Shown: piece after piece, positions 15,450 through 24,658 of the stretch
How the letters are laid out: the number at the start of each line of letters is the position of its first letter
Numbering within the stretch: the first letter of the stretch is position 1
Assembly: GCF_003202235.1 (NCBI RefSeq)
Contig: NZ_MASU01000018.1
Span: 1 to 64,000, forward strand
Direction of reading: 5' to 3'
From: Prauserella flavalba
Lineage (GTDB): Bacteria; Actinomycetota; Actinomycetes; Mycobacteriales; Pseudonocardiaceae
DNA length: 64,000 bases
The notes under the pieces: model-generated
The model's input: the letters and a program-made list of their open reading frames with translations, nothing else
What the model was told of the DNA's origin: nothing
Database searches by the model: none
Position numbers and translations under genes: made by a program

Positions 15450-16790
15450 TCAGTTGCCTTCGACCGGCTGTCCGCCGAGGGTCACCTCGAGCGTCTTGTT
15501 GTTCTGGAGCGTGAGGGTGACCTGCTCCCCCGGTGCCCTGGTGCGCACGGCGGCGACGAGGGCGTTGGCGTCCTCGATCACGCGGTCGTCGAACTTGGTG
15601 ACCACGTCGCCCGCCTTCAGGCCGGCCTTCTCGGCGGGGCTGCCGGGCAGCACCTCGCCGATCGCAGCCCCGCCGTTGGGTGCGTCGCCGACGGTCGCGC
15701 CGATGTAGGTCTGGGTGGCGTGGCCGTTCTCGATGATGTCGTCGGCCGTGCGCCGCGCCTGGTCGATGGGGATCGCGAAGCCGATGCCCACGTTGCCGCC
15801 CTCGCCGCCGGCGGCGGACTGGGGGCTGTAGATCACCGAGTTGATGCCCACGACCTGCCCGGACATGTTCGCCAGTGGACCGCCGGAGTTACCGGGGTTG
15901 ATCGCGGCGTCGGTCTGGATCGCGTCCATGACGGTGGCCTGGTCGCCCGAGCCGCCCGCGGAGACGGGCCGGTGCAACGAGCTGACGATGCCCGCGGTGA
16001 CCGTTCCGGCGAGCTCGAACGGCGAGCCGATGGCCACCACCTGCTGACCGACCCTGAGGTCGTCGGAGCGGCCGAGCTCCACCACCGGCAGGTTGCTGAC
16101 GCCCTCGGCGCGCACCACGGCGATGTCGGTCGTCGGGTCACGTCCCACGATGGAAGCCTCGGCGCGGTCGCCGTTCTGGAAGACCACGGTGACGGTGCCG
16201 CCGTTCGCGGCGCCCTCGACCACGTGGTTGTTGGTGAGGATGTAGCCGTCGTCGCTGATGATGAAGCCGGAGCCCTCGTTGGCGCCCCGCTGGCCCTCCA
16301 CCTGGAGCTGCACGACGCTCGGCATGAGCTTCTGCGCCGCCGCCTCGACGGTGCCTGCGGGGGCGTTGCCCGTCTGCTGGGCGGGCGGGGTCTGGTCGAG
16401 CGCGCTGACCGAGCTGCCGGTGGTCGTGCTGTTGTCCGCGGCGAGGTATCCGCCCGCGACGCCCGCGCCACCCCCGACCAGCAGCGCGAGCACCGCGACC
16501 CCGGCGACGAGTCTGGCCGTGCCCTTGCGCTGGTGCCCGGGGCCGCTCACGGGCTGAGTACCCTGCGCTGAAAACGTGGCCGTCGGGTAGGACGGGCCGG
16601 GCGCATGGTGCTGAGCGGCTTGCTGAGCTGCCGGGTACTGGTAACCGGGCTGTGTGGTCTGCCCCTGTGTCGCCTGTCCCTGCGCCGACCACGGGTTCGG
16701 CTCGTCCGGTCCCGGCCAACCACCCTGCTCCGGGCCTCCTGGTGCCGATGCGCCGGACCTGTCCGCAGCTGTGGGGTCGTTCTCGGTCAT
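15450..16790 (-). CDS. pepD: HtrA/DegP-type serine protease with PDZ domain
   Basis: A 446-aa envelope quality-control protease. A cytosolic Pro/Gln-rich N-terminal region (about 1-90) is followed by one transmembrane helix (LVAGVAVLALLVGGGAGVA, about 96-115), a linker, a trypsin-like domain with catalytic His (TNNHVVEG), Asp (TTDIAVV) and Ser (GNSGGPL), and a C-terminal PDZ domain (IGEVLPGSPAEKAGLKAGD). Layout and position near mprAB match M. tuberculosis PepD (Rv0983), a member of the MprAB regulon. Here galT and a DeoR-type gene lie between. Start ATG 16790 gives a family-like N-terminus; the longer frame is antisense to nothing useful. Ends at a strong terminator. Confidence 0.92.
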   Translation of the reverse strand: MTENDPTAADRSGASAPGGPEQGGWPGPDEPNPWSAQGQATQGQTTQPGYQYPAAQQAAQHHAPGPSYPTATFSAQGTQPVSGPGHQRKGTARLVAGVAVLALLVGGGAGVAGGYLAADNSTTTGSSVSALDQTPPAQQTGNAPAGTVEAAAQKLMPSVVQLQVEGQRGANEGSGFIISDDGYILTNNHVVEGAANGGTVTVVFQNGDRAEASIVGRDPTTDIAVVRAEGVSNLPVVELGRSDDLRVGQQVVAIGSPFELAGTVTAGIVSSLHRPVSAGGSGDQATVMDAIQTDAAINPGNSGGPLANMSGQVVGINSVIYSPQSAAGGEGGNVGIGFAIPIDQARRTADDIIENGHATQTYIGATVGDAPNGGAAIGEVLPGSPAEKAGLKAGDVVTKFDDRVIEDANALVAAVRTRAPGEQVTLTLQNNKTLEVTLGGQPVEGN

Positions 16791-16858
16791 GCACCCATGA
16801 TGGGCCAGGCTCCTGAGAGCTTGCTGAACTGAACCTGTGGGAAGGACGTGGAAGCGGC

Positions 16859-17940
<1,082 letters not shown>

Positions 17941-17944
<4 letters not shown>

Positions 17945-18738
17945 CCGCCTGCTCCGGAGTGACGTTTCGTCGGAGCGATCATGAGCTCTCCCACGTGTTC
18001 AGACAGAGTTCGCCGCGCGTCGTCGGGCAGCTCGTCGTCGCTCACCACCGCGCTCGCCTCGGCCAGTTCGGCGATGGTCGAGATGCCGACAGTGCCCCAC
18101 TTGGTGTGGTCGGCGAGCACCACCAGCCTGCGGCCCGCCTCCACGAGTGCGCGGTCGGTCTCGCTCTCGGTGAGGTTCGGGGTGGTGAACCCAGGCCCGT
18201 CGGCCATGCCGTGCACGCCGAGGAACACGAGGTCGAGGTGCAGGCTGCGCAGGCTCTGCACGGCGATCGGGCCCACGAGCGCGTCGGAGGGCGTGCGGAC
18301 GCCGCCGGTGAGCACCACGGTCCGGTCGGGCTGGCTGGAGTCGCGCAGCACGTCGGCGACGCGGATCGAGTTGGTGACGATCGTGAGCCCGGGGATCGCG
18401 TCGAGCGCGCGGGCGAAGGTCCACGTGGTCGTGCCGGCCGAGATGCCGATCGCGGTTCCCGGCCGGACGAGTCCGGCGGCGGCGGAGGCGATGGCCTGCT
18501 TGTGCTCGAGCTGGCGGACCGACTTGGCCTCGAAACCCGGCTCGTCGGTGCTGTGGCTCGCCACGGACGTGGCGCCGCCGTAGACCTTCTCCACGAGCCC
18601 TCGGCTGGCGAGGACGTCGAGGTCGCGGCGTACGGTCATGTCGGAAACGCCGAGCCGCTCGACGAGATCGCTCACCCGGACCGCGCCGGTCCGGCGCGCC
18701 TCCTCCAGGATGATCGCTTGCCGCTGCCGCGCCAGCAC
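17941..18738 (-). CDS. DeoR/GlpR-family transcriptional regulator of galT
   Basis: A 265-aa DeoR-type repressor. The N-terminal helix-turn-helix reads VRVSDLVERLGVSDMTVRRDLDVLASRGLVEKVYGG (about residues 20-55, in two segments), followed by the sugar-phosphate effector domain with GISAGTTTW and VLTGGVRTPSDALVG. GTG 18738 gives the usual DeoR N-terminus (LARQRQAIILEEARR); a TTG at 18756 is an alternative. It is translationally coupled to galT, so a galactose-linked effector is likely. A palindrome 36 bases upstream is a candidate autoregulatory operator. Confidence 0.88.
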
Positions 18739-18773
18739 GTTGACTCCATCCCGCAACCGCAGCCGAACTACAC

Positions 18774-18793
18774 AGAATTTCTCACAAAATTCT
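18774..18793. promoter_or_regulatory. Candidate operator of the DeoR-galT unit
   Basis: AGAATTT-N6-AAATTCT, a perfect 7-bp inverted repeat and unusually AT-rich for this genome. It lies between mprB and the DeoR-type gene and overlaps the likely promoter. Confidence 0.5.
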
Positions 18794-18810
18794 ACACGAT
18801 CAAACAGAAG

Positions 18811-20244
18811 TCAGCCCGGGACACCGGGCAAGCGCATCGTCATCAGCGCGCCGCCCGACTCGCTGCGGCCGGCGTAGACGGCGCCGCCGTGCCGTTCGGT
18901 CGACTGCTTGACGATCGCCAGCCCCAGCCCGGAGCCGGGCAGCGTGCGGGCCTCGGAGGAGCGGTAGAAGCGCTCGAACACCTTGGGCAGGTCCTCGTCC
19001 GCGATGCCCGGTCCCGCGTCGGAGACCTCGATCACGGCCGTGCCGTCACCGAGGGCGCGGAGCCGGACCTGCACCGTGGAGCCCTCTGGCGAGAACTTGA
19101 CCGCGTTGTCGAGCAGGTTCAGCACCGCCCGTTCCAGCACGGCCGGATCGCCCGCGAGCACCCACGGTTCGAGCGTCACGTCGAACTCGGTCTCGCCCGC
19201 CCTGCGCCGCGCACGGTCGAGGGCGCGTTCCACCACCTCGGCGAGGTCGACGCGCTCGTTCTCGACCCTCGGCTCGCTCTCGCGCGCCAGCTCCACGAGG
19301 TCCCCGATCAGCTGCGTCAGCTCGTCGAGCTGGCCGCGGATGTCGGCCTCCATCTCCACCCGGTCGAGCTCGGCCAGTGGCCGTGCGCCGTCCCGGCTCG
19401 CGGCGAGCAGCAGCTCCAGGTTGGTGCGCAGCGAGGTCAGCGGCGTCCTCAGTTCGTGGCCCGCGTCGGCGACGAGCTGGCGTTGCCGCTCCTGCGAGTC
19501 GGCGACGGCGGCGAGCATGGTGTTGAAGCTGTGCGTCAGGCGCGACAGCTCGTCGTCGCCGGTGACCGGGATCGGCCGGAGGTCCATCGTGCGGGCGACA
19601 CGCTCGGTCGCGGAGGTGAGCCGCTCGACCGGCCGCAGGCCCGCCCTGGCGACCGCGGTACCGGCCGCGGCCGCCACGACGATCCCCGCGCCGCCGAACA
19701 GGAAGAGCACGAGCGACAGCTCCGCAAGCGTTCGCTTCATGGGCGCAAGCGATTGCGCCAGCACGAGCGCCTGCCCGGGGCCCGAGGGCAGCGCGATCAC
19801 GCGCATGTCAGTCGCGGTGTCGGTGCGCAGCGACGACTCGGCGGTGCCGACCGCCACGGCGCGCTCGGCGTCACCGACGGGTGGCGGCTCACCCCGCTCG
19901 GGCCACGTGAGGCCCGTGCCCGCCTGGAGCAGGCCGATGTCGATGTCACTGCTCACCAGTAGCGCGGCGGGCACCTCCCGGAACTGGGCCTGCACGGGGA
20001 CGCTGGTCACGGCGGCGTTGGCCCGCTCGATGAGGCTGTCGTCGAACTGCTGGTAGAGGTTGCCCCGCACGGTGAGGTAGGCAACGAGCGAGACCAGCGC
20101 GACCGCGCCGCCGACGCAGCTGGCCGCGAGCAGCATGACCCGCGTACGCAGCGAGAACCGGCGCGGACTGTCTGATTTCTTCGGCGGGTGCGAGCGGGGT
20201 GGCTCGACACCGGGAACAGCGGACATGGGTGGTGCCTGTGTCAC
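18811..20244 (-). CDS. mprB: MprB-like sensor histidine kinase
   Basis: A 477-aa envelope-stress kinase. Cytosolic N-terminus (1-35), TM1 ([20 protein letters not shown]), an extracytoplasmic domain of about 110 residues, TM2 ([20 protein letters not shown]), a HAMP linker, HisKA with [16 protein letters not shown], and HATPase motifs LLDNAVKFS and [12 protein letters not shown]. The size of the outer domain and pairing with an MprA-like regulator match mycobacterial MprB, which is held inactive by DnaK and activates pepD. Assignment to mprB rests on this and on synteny with pepD and moaB2. GTG start overlaps the mprA stop (GTGA). Confidence 0.85.
   Translation of the reverse strand: MTQAPPMSAVPGVEPPRSHPPKKSDSPRRFSLRTRVMLLAASCVGGAVALVSLVAYLTVRGNLYQQFDDSLIERANAAVTSVPVQAQFREVPAALLVSSDIDIGLLQAGTGLTWPERGEPPPVGDAERAVAVGTAESSLRTDTATDMRVIALPSGPGQALVLAQSLAPMKRTLAELSLVLFLFGGAGIVVAAAAGTAVARAGLRPVERLTSATERVARTMDLRPIPVTGDDELSRLTHSFNTMLAAVADSQERQRQLVADAGHELRTPLTSLRTNLELLLAASRDGARPLAELDRVEMEADIRGQLDELTQLIGDLVELARESEPRVENERVDLAEVVERALDRARRRAGETEFDVTLEPWVLAGDPAVLERAVLNLLDNAVKFSPEGSTVQVRLRALGDGTAVIEVSDAGPGIADEDLPKVFERFYRSSEARTLPGSGLGLAIVKQSTERHGGAVYAGRSESGGALMTMRLPGVPG
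18814..18829 (-). terminator. Possible weak terminator after mprB
   Basis: GCCCGG-TGTC-CCGGGC on the minus strand, inside the last mprB codons and followed by TGACTTCTGTTTG. Confidence 0.35.
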
Positions 20245-20933
20245 GGTGGGGTCTCTCGCAGCACGTAGCCGACGCCGCGCACCGTGTGGATCAGCCGGGG
20301 CTCACCCTCGGCCTCGGTCTTGCGCCGCAGGTAGCCGACGTAGACCTCCAGTGCATTGCCCGAGGTGGGGAAGTCGTAGCCCCACACCTCCTCCAGGATG
20401 CGGCTGCGGGTGAGCACGTGCTTCGGGTACGACATGAAGAGTTCGAGCAGGGCGAACTCGGTGCGGGTGAGACTGATCGGCCGCTCCCCCCTGCGCACCT
20501 CGCGGGTGCCGGGGTCCAGGGTGAGGTCGGAGAACGACAGCACCTCGGAATGCTGCGAGCCCTGGGACTCGGCGCTGGCGCGGCGAAGGAGTGCGCGCAA
20601 CCTGGCGAGGAGCTCCTCCAGCGCGAAGGGCTTCGGCAGGTAGTCGTCGGCTCCCGCGTCGAGCCCGGAGACGCGATCGGAGACCGTGTCGCGCGCCGTG
20701 AGCACGAGAATCGGCAGGTCATCACCGGTGCTGCGCAGCCTGCGGGCCACCTCGAGGCCGTCGAGCCGGGGCATCATGACGTCGAGCACCATCGCGTCCG
20801 GCCGGTCGCCGGTGACCTTCTCCAGCGCCTGCGCGCCGTCGCTGGCGACGTCGACCTGGTAGCCGTTGAACTCCAGGGACCGCCGCAGGGACTCACGGAC
20901 GGCCCGATCGTCGTCGACAACGAGAATGCGCAT
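20241..20933 (-). CDS. mprA: MprA-like OmpR-family response regulator
   Basis: A 230-aa regulator: receiver domain with [12 protein letters not shown] (residues 5-16), phospho-acceptor in [10 protein letters not shown] near 53 and KPF near 102; winged-helix domain ending [30 protein letters not shown], the form found in MprA. It is the first gene of the mprAB pair. In mycobacteria MprA activates pepD and the stress sigma factors sigB and sigE; whether pepD at 15450-16790 is still a target here is inferred. Confidence 0.88.
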   Translation of the reverse strand: MRILVVDDDRAVRESLRRSLEFNGYQVDVASDGAQALEKVTGDRPDAMVLDVMMPRLDGLEVARRLRSTGDDLPILVLTARDTVSDRVSGLDAGADDYLPKPFALEELLARLRALLRRASAESQGSQHSEVLSFSDLTLDPGTREVRRGERPISLTRTEFALLELFMSYPKHVLTRSRILEEVWGYDFPTSGNALEVYVGYLRRKTEAEGEPRLIHTVRGVGYVLRETPP

Positions 20934-20978
20934 GGGAACAGTCTTACCGCTTGAGCTGAGACTGTCCTTAACGCCGCG

Positions 20979-21629
20979 TCACTCGACCAGGCCACCCCTG
21001 TACGCGAGCAGGGCGGCCTGGACCCGGTTGGCCGCGCCGATCTTGGAGAGCACGGCCGAGACGTAGCCCTTCACGGTGGCCTCGGAGAGGTGCAGCGACC
21101 CGCCGATCTCGGCGTTGGACAGTCCCTGCCCGATGAGCCCCACCACCTCGCGCTCGCGCTCGGAGAGCGAGGCCAGCAGCTTGCGCGCGGGGGCGGCGGC
21201 CCGCTGCTCGTCGCGGTGGGCGTTGACCATGCGGGCGGCGACGCTGGGGTCGAGCACGGCGCCGCCGCGGGCGAGGTCGCGAACGGCCCTCACCAGCACG
21301 GCGGGCTCGATGTCCTTCAGCAGGAACCCGTTGGCGCCGAAGCTCAGGGCGAGGCTGACGTAGGAGTCGACGTCGAAGGTGGTGAGCATCGCCACCCTCG
21401 GCGGCGCCGGCAGCGCCTGAATGGCCCGCAACGCCCGGATGCCGTCGTCGGGGGCGCGCATCTTGATATCGAGGAGGGCGACGTCGGGCTGGTAGCGCCG
21501 GGCGGTCTCGACGGCCGATCTGCCGTCGACGGCCTCCCCGACGACCTCGATGTCCGGCGCGACGGACATCATCGCCCGCAACCCCGACCGGACCAGTTCC
21601 TCGTCGTCGGCGAACATGACCTTGATCAA
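20979..21629 (-). CDS. Orphan NarL/LuxR-family response regulator
   Basis: A 216-aa regulator: receiver domain (MFADDEELVRSGLRAM, Asp in VALLDIKMRAPDDG), then a LuxR helix-turn-helix (LSEREREVVGLIGQGLSNAEI...VKGYVSAVLSKIGAANRVQAA). The open frame begins at ATG 21653, but TTG 21629 has a GGAGG site 6 bases upstream and gives the typical IKVMFADD start, so I prefer it. No kinase gene is adjacent; the partner must be elsewhere. A palindrome upstream may be its own operator. The gene borders the tRNA-Arg island junction. Confidence 0.85.
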   Translation of the reverse strand: MIKVMFADDEELVRSGLRAMMSVAPDIEVVGEAVDGRSAVETARRYQPDVALLDIKMRAPDDGIRALRAIQALPAPPRVAMLTTFDVDSYVSLALSFGANGFLLKDIEPAVLVRAVRDLARGGAVLDPSVAARMVNAHRDEQRAAAPARKLLASLSEREREVVGLIGQGLSNAEIGGSLHLSEATVKGYVSAVLSKIGAANRVQAALLAYRGGLVE

Positions 21630-21661
21630 CCGAAGCCTCCGCGCCGCATCCAAGGGCTAGT

Positions 21662-21682
21662 TACCCACTGGTAGTCTGGGTA
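21662..21682. promoter_or_regulatory. Candidate operator for the LuxR-type regulator
   Basis: TACCCA-N9-TGGGTA inverted repeat in the short region upstream of the regulator and ahead of tRNA-Arg. Confidence 0.4.
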
Positions 21683-21766
21683 TTACAGTGAGCAACTCGC
21701 GTGTAGTCAAGGTCCGCCTCACCCACGCGCGGCCGGTACGGCTAAGCTAAGGCCCGAGCACGACCA

Positions 21767-21839
21767 GCCTCCGTAGCTCAGGGGATAGAGCACCGCTCTC
21801 CTAAAGCGGGTGTCGCAGGTTCGAATCCTGCCGGGGGCG
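21767..21839 (+). tRNA. tRNA-Arg(CCT), island integration site
   Basis: Complete cloverleaf: acceptor GCCTCCG/CGGGGGC, anticodon arm CCGCT-CTCCTAA-AGCGG giving anticodon CCT, T-arm GCAGG-TTCGAAT-CCTGC, discriminator G. A possible -10 (TAAGCT) lies at 21743-21748. A decayed tyrosine integrase starts 66 bases downstream and a degenerate copy of its 3' half is found at 46932-46974. Confidence 0.95.
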
Positions 21840-21904
21840 CACAAGTCAGAGGCGTTTTGAACCACTCGGTCAACTCATGGTGCGAACTGCCGTGGTCTCG
21901 CACA

Positions 21905-22296
21905 ATGGCGGCTGAAAGGACAGCAGGCACCAAGCGTCCGCTTGGCAGGATCGAGCCCCTGCCAAGCGGCGCGCTGGGGTGAGTGTCTACGCCGGCGCCT
22001 ACCGTTGACTGGCCCTGGTCACTCTCAATTCGAGCCCGACCCCGCCGGCCCCTGCGGCCAGGGCCGCCGAGAAGGTCCGCGTCAGGCTCGTTGACGAGAT
22101 CAACGAGCAGCGCAGTCCGCGCACGAATACCACCGTCGACCAGCTCATCGACTGCTACCTCAAGCTGCTTGATGTCGACGTCACGCCACGGCGCCGCTAC
22201 GAGGCCGTCATCCGAACGCACATCTGACCAGTGCTCGGCAAGGTCACGCTAGCGAAGCTCGATGCCGAGACCATGGTCTCGTTCTACCGGAAGCCC
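21905..22296 (+). pseudogene. Decayed tyrosine integrase, N-terminal remnant
   Basis: ATG 21905 opens an integrase-like N-terminus (KRPLGRIEPLPSGAL). After a frameshift near 21975 the match continues in another frame (VRLVDEINEQRSPRT, TVDQLIDCYLKLLDV, RRRYEAVIRTHI), interrupted by in-frame TGA at 22006 and 22225, then PVLGKVTLAKLDAETMVSFYR. The first stop follows VSVYAGAYR; the second looks like CGA (Arg) changed to TGA. The catalytic C-terminal domain is missing. This is the arm-binding and core-binding half of an actinobacterial tRNA-targeting integrase. Confidence 0.85.
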
Positions 22297-22512
22297 CAAA
22301 TCTGCCGGACCTTCGCGGCGGGCGGCAGTTGCCGGACCCGCCGCATGGCTGCTCGATCCGACGGTGTCACGCGTGCTGATCGCGATCCTACGCGCAGAGC
22401 AGGTGACCGCGCGGCATGTCGTTCACACACGGGCCCGTTGGTGCGGCGTGCGAAATGGTTCACGCTCGGCGCGACGTGCCTCCGGGCATTAGCTCCCACA
22501 CGAGTGGTTATC
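22297..22512. other. Island edge without recognisable gene
   Basis: Open frames cross this stretch on both strands, but none shows a family motif. It probably is debris between the integrase remnant and the defence operon. Confidence 0.5.
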
Positions 22513-24642
22513 TCACTTGTGGCCTACGACTACCAATTCGTCCCGGGCGCGAGTGGCGGCTACGTACCGCAGAGATCGACGGCGAAGCTCGGCGTCGGCT
22601 CGTTCGGATGGGGCTAGCGCTTCCAGGCGTGCCAATTCCACTGGGGACGGACGGTCGGCCGCGATCACGACCTTGGAGAATTCCGTTCCCTTGGCGCGGT
22701 GCATGGTCATGACTGCCACGCGTCCCTGCGGTGGTCGGTCCCGATCGACAGCGCGGGCATCGACGCCACGCTCGGTGAGCGCCGTCACCACCCGGTCACG
22801 ATGGAAACGGTCCGGCACGAGGACCGCCACGGTGTCGGCATCGGTTCCGGCCCTTACCCAAGCCTGGACATGGTCGCCGATGACCTGCAATTCCGCACCG
22901 AGGGATTCGACGGGAACGATCGTCGGTCCGGGGCCGGTCCGCGCCGAACGGTAGCCGGTGGTTTCCGCCTGGTCTTCCAGGTCGATGTACTGACCACCTT
23001 CGATGATGTTCATCGCATAGTGCAGGTTTTGCGCAGTGGTTCGGTAGTTCAGGGTGAGTCGCTGCGAACGACCAACGATCGCTATGCGGTACCGGCTCAG
23101 CACGACACGCGTTCCGTAGATGCGTTGGTGTGCGTCTTCGGCGATGAACAGGTCATTCGGATGCTCGTTGACGAGTGCACGCAGCAACTGCCAGTGGCTT
23201 GGCGAGAGGTCTTGGCCTTCGTCGACGAGAACGTGGTCGGCTGGCTTATCCGTCTGCTTAGCCAGATGTGCGGCAGCGACGGCAGCAGCTTCCGAGAAGT
23301 CGAGACTCCCGTCGACGCGACTTTGCGCCCGGTACGCCGCGATGAGCTCCCACACAGCTGAGCGCGTGGCCCGATCCAGTGCTACGCCCCGACCAGAGCG
23401 GCGCACTCGAAGGTATTCCGCCTCGTCGTGGATCTTGTTTGGGAGCACGACGTGCCCGTACTCGCTCGACAAGAACGACTCGTTGGCCAACGCTGGCGAA
23501 AGTGACGTACCGGTCGACTCGACGATTTCTCGCCATCGGGTGCCGGCTGTTCGGGCGAGTGGCGCGGACCGGTCTTCCCCGAGCACCTCACGTACGCTGG
23601 CGGCCAGGCTGCTTCCGGCACTGCGCAGAACAGCAGATGCAAGGGCATCCACACCGGTGACGTACACACCCGGCTGGCCGAGCTTCTTCGCCTGCGGTAC
23701 TCGTGGGTCGAGTTGCGTGAGGCTGTCGCTGAGCGCATCGGCAAGGTTCGTGGTGAAGGTGGTCAGCACGATACGTGCATCAGGGTCACGGCGCGCCAGC
23801 GCGCGAGCACGGTGCACGAGCACGACAGTCTTGCCGGTGCCTGCTCCTCCAGACAGCCTGAACGGGCCTTGGTAGCTGCGTTCGACGTAGCGGCGCTGCT
23901 CGGGATGCAGGAAGATCCGCCAGGCGCCGAAGTCGCCTCCTTCGATGACGCGACGCAGCTCGTCCTGATCGCCGATCAAGGCGTACTGGAGGGCCGCTCC
24001 TGGTCGTTTGAGGGAGTGCAGAACGTCCGCGTCGTCATCTCCCGAAGGAGCGGTCTTCTCGAGTTCCATCCGCGACACGACCGAATCGACCGTGTCGCCA
24101 GCAGCGAGATCGACCAGGATCGTGCCGATCCAGCCGTCGTGCCGCTGGGCAAGATCCAACACAGCGTCTTCGTCCACGGCGGCCAGCGCCTGATCGGCTA
24201 CGCGCTCCGGCAGTCCGAGAGTCGTGACCAACGCGTCGCGGTCATGCCCCAGACGCACGAGCAACGACTGGCTCGCCGACGGCTTGGCGTCCGTCGGGAA
24301 CGACTCGGCCGGTGGTTCGACCTCGACGATCTGCGGTAGCCCGTTGATCGGGTTGACGCTCAACCGAACCCGGCACGCCACGGCGATCGCGTCGTCGTGC
24401 GGCCAGATGCCGTGGATGACGTAGTGGCGCTCACCGCCACTGTCGAGGCGGAACATGACTGCTCGCCAGAAGTTGTCCACCCTGCCTGTGCGAACCCGTG
24501 GATCGGCAGCGTTCTCGATGGGTTCGACGTGCAGGCCAGACGTGGTGTCGTCGATCCCGAGCTTTTGCAGGAATGCCATGGCCTTGCCGCGGATCGAACC
24601 GTCGATCTTGCTGGCCAGCTTGCCCATGATGATGGTCGGCAT
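22513..24642 (-). CDS. RelE-like domain fused to UvrD/Rep-type helicase
   Basis: A 709-aa protein. Residues 1-105 resemble RelE/ParE toxins (GLHVEPIENAADPRVRT, DNFWRAVMFRL, HYVIHGIWPHDDAIAVA). The rest is a superfamily-1 helicase: Walker A GGAGTGKT near 265-272, motif II VDEGQD near 473-478, motif IV LNYRTTAQ, motif V MTMHRAKGTEFSKVV and motif VI YVAATRARDEL near the end. Start ATG 24642 has a GGGGGAAC ribosome site 16 bases after the stop of the preceding large helicase, making it the last gene of the drmD operon. The linkage suggests a role in DNA processing during defence; the RelE-like part may bind nucleic acid or be a silenced toxin. The fusion type is known in actinobacteria; its role here is inference. 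Confidence 0.85.
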   Translation of the reverse strand: MPTIIMGKLASKIDGSIRGKAMAFLQKLGIDDTTSGLHVEPIENAADPRVRTGRVDNFWRAVMFRLDSGGERHYVIHGIWPHDDAIAVACRVRLSVNPINGLPQIVEVEPPAESFPTDAKPSASQSLLVRLGHDRDALVTTLGLPERVADQALAAVDEDAVLDLAQRHDGWIGTILVDLAAGDTVDSVVSRMELEKTAPSGDDDADVLHSLKRPGAALQYALIGDQDELRRVIEGGDFGAWRIFLHPEQRRYVERSYQGPFRLSGGAGTGKTVVLVHRARALARRDPDARIVLTTFTTNLADALSDSLTQLDPRVPQAKKLGQPGVYVTGVDALASAVLRSAGSSLAASVREVLGEDRSAPLARTAGTRWREIVESTGTSLSPALANESFLSSEYGHVVLPNKIHDEAEYLRVRRSGRGVALDRATRSAVWELIAAYRAQSRVDGSLDFSEAAAVAAAHLAKQTDKPADHVLVDEGQDLSPSHWQLLRALVNEHPNDLFIAEDAHQRIYGTRVVLSRYRIAIVGRSQRLTLNYRTTAQNLHYAMNIIEGGQYIDLEDQAETTGYRSARTGPGPTIVPVESLGAELQVIGDHVQAWVRAGTDADTVAVLVPDRFHRDRVVTALTERGVDARAVDRDRPPQGRVAVMTMHRAKGTEFSKVVIAADRPSPVELARLEALAPSERADAELRRRSLRYVAATRARDELVVVGHK

Positions 24643-24658
24643 CGTTCCCCCGAATTTC

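Noticed and set aside
21938-21969. 12-bp perfect inverted repeat after tRNA-Arg as a terminator
   Set aside because: It encodes the conserved RPLGRIEPLPSGA part of the integrase N-terminus and has no T-run; more likely incidental to the coding sequence.
22231-22617. 128-aa plus-strand frame as a gene
   Set aside because: Only its first 22 residues match, as the continuation of the broken integrase; the remainder shows no motif and overlaps the helicase gene antisense.
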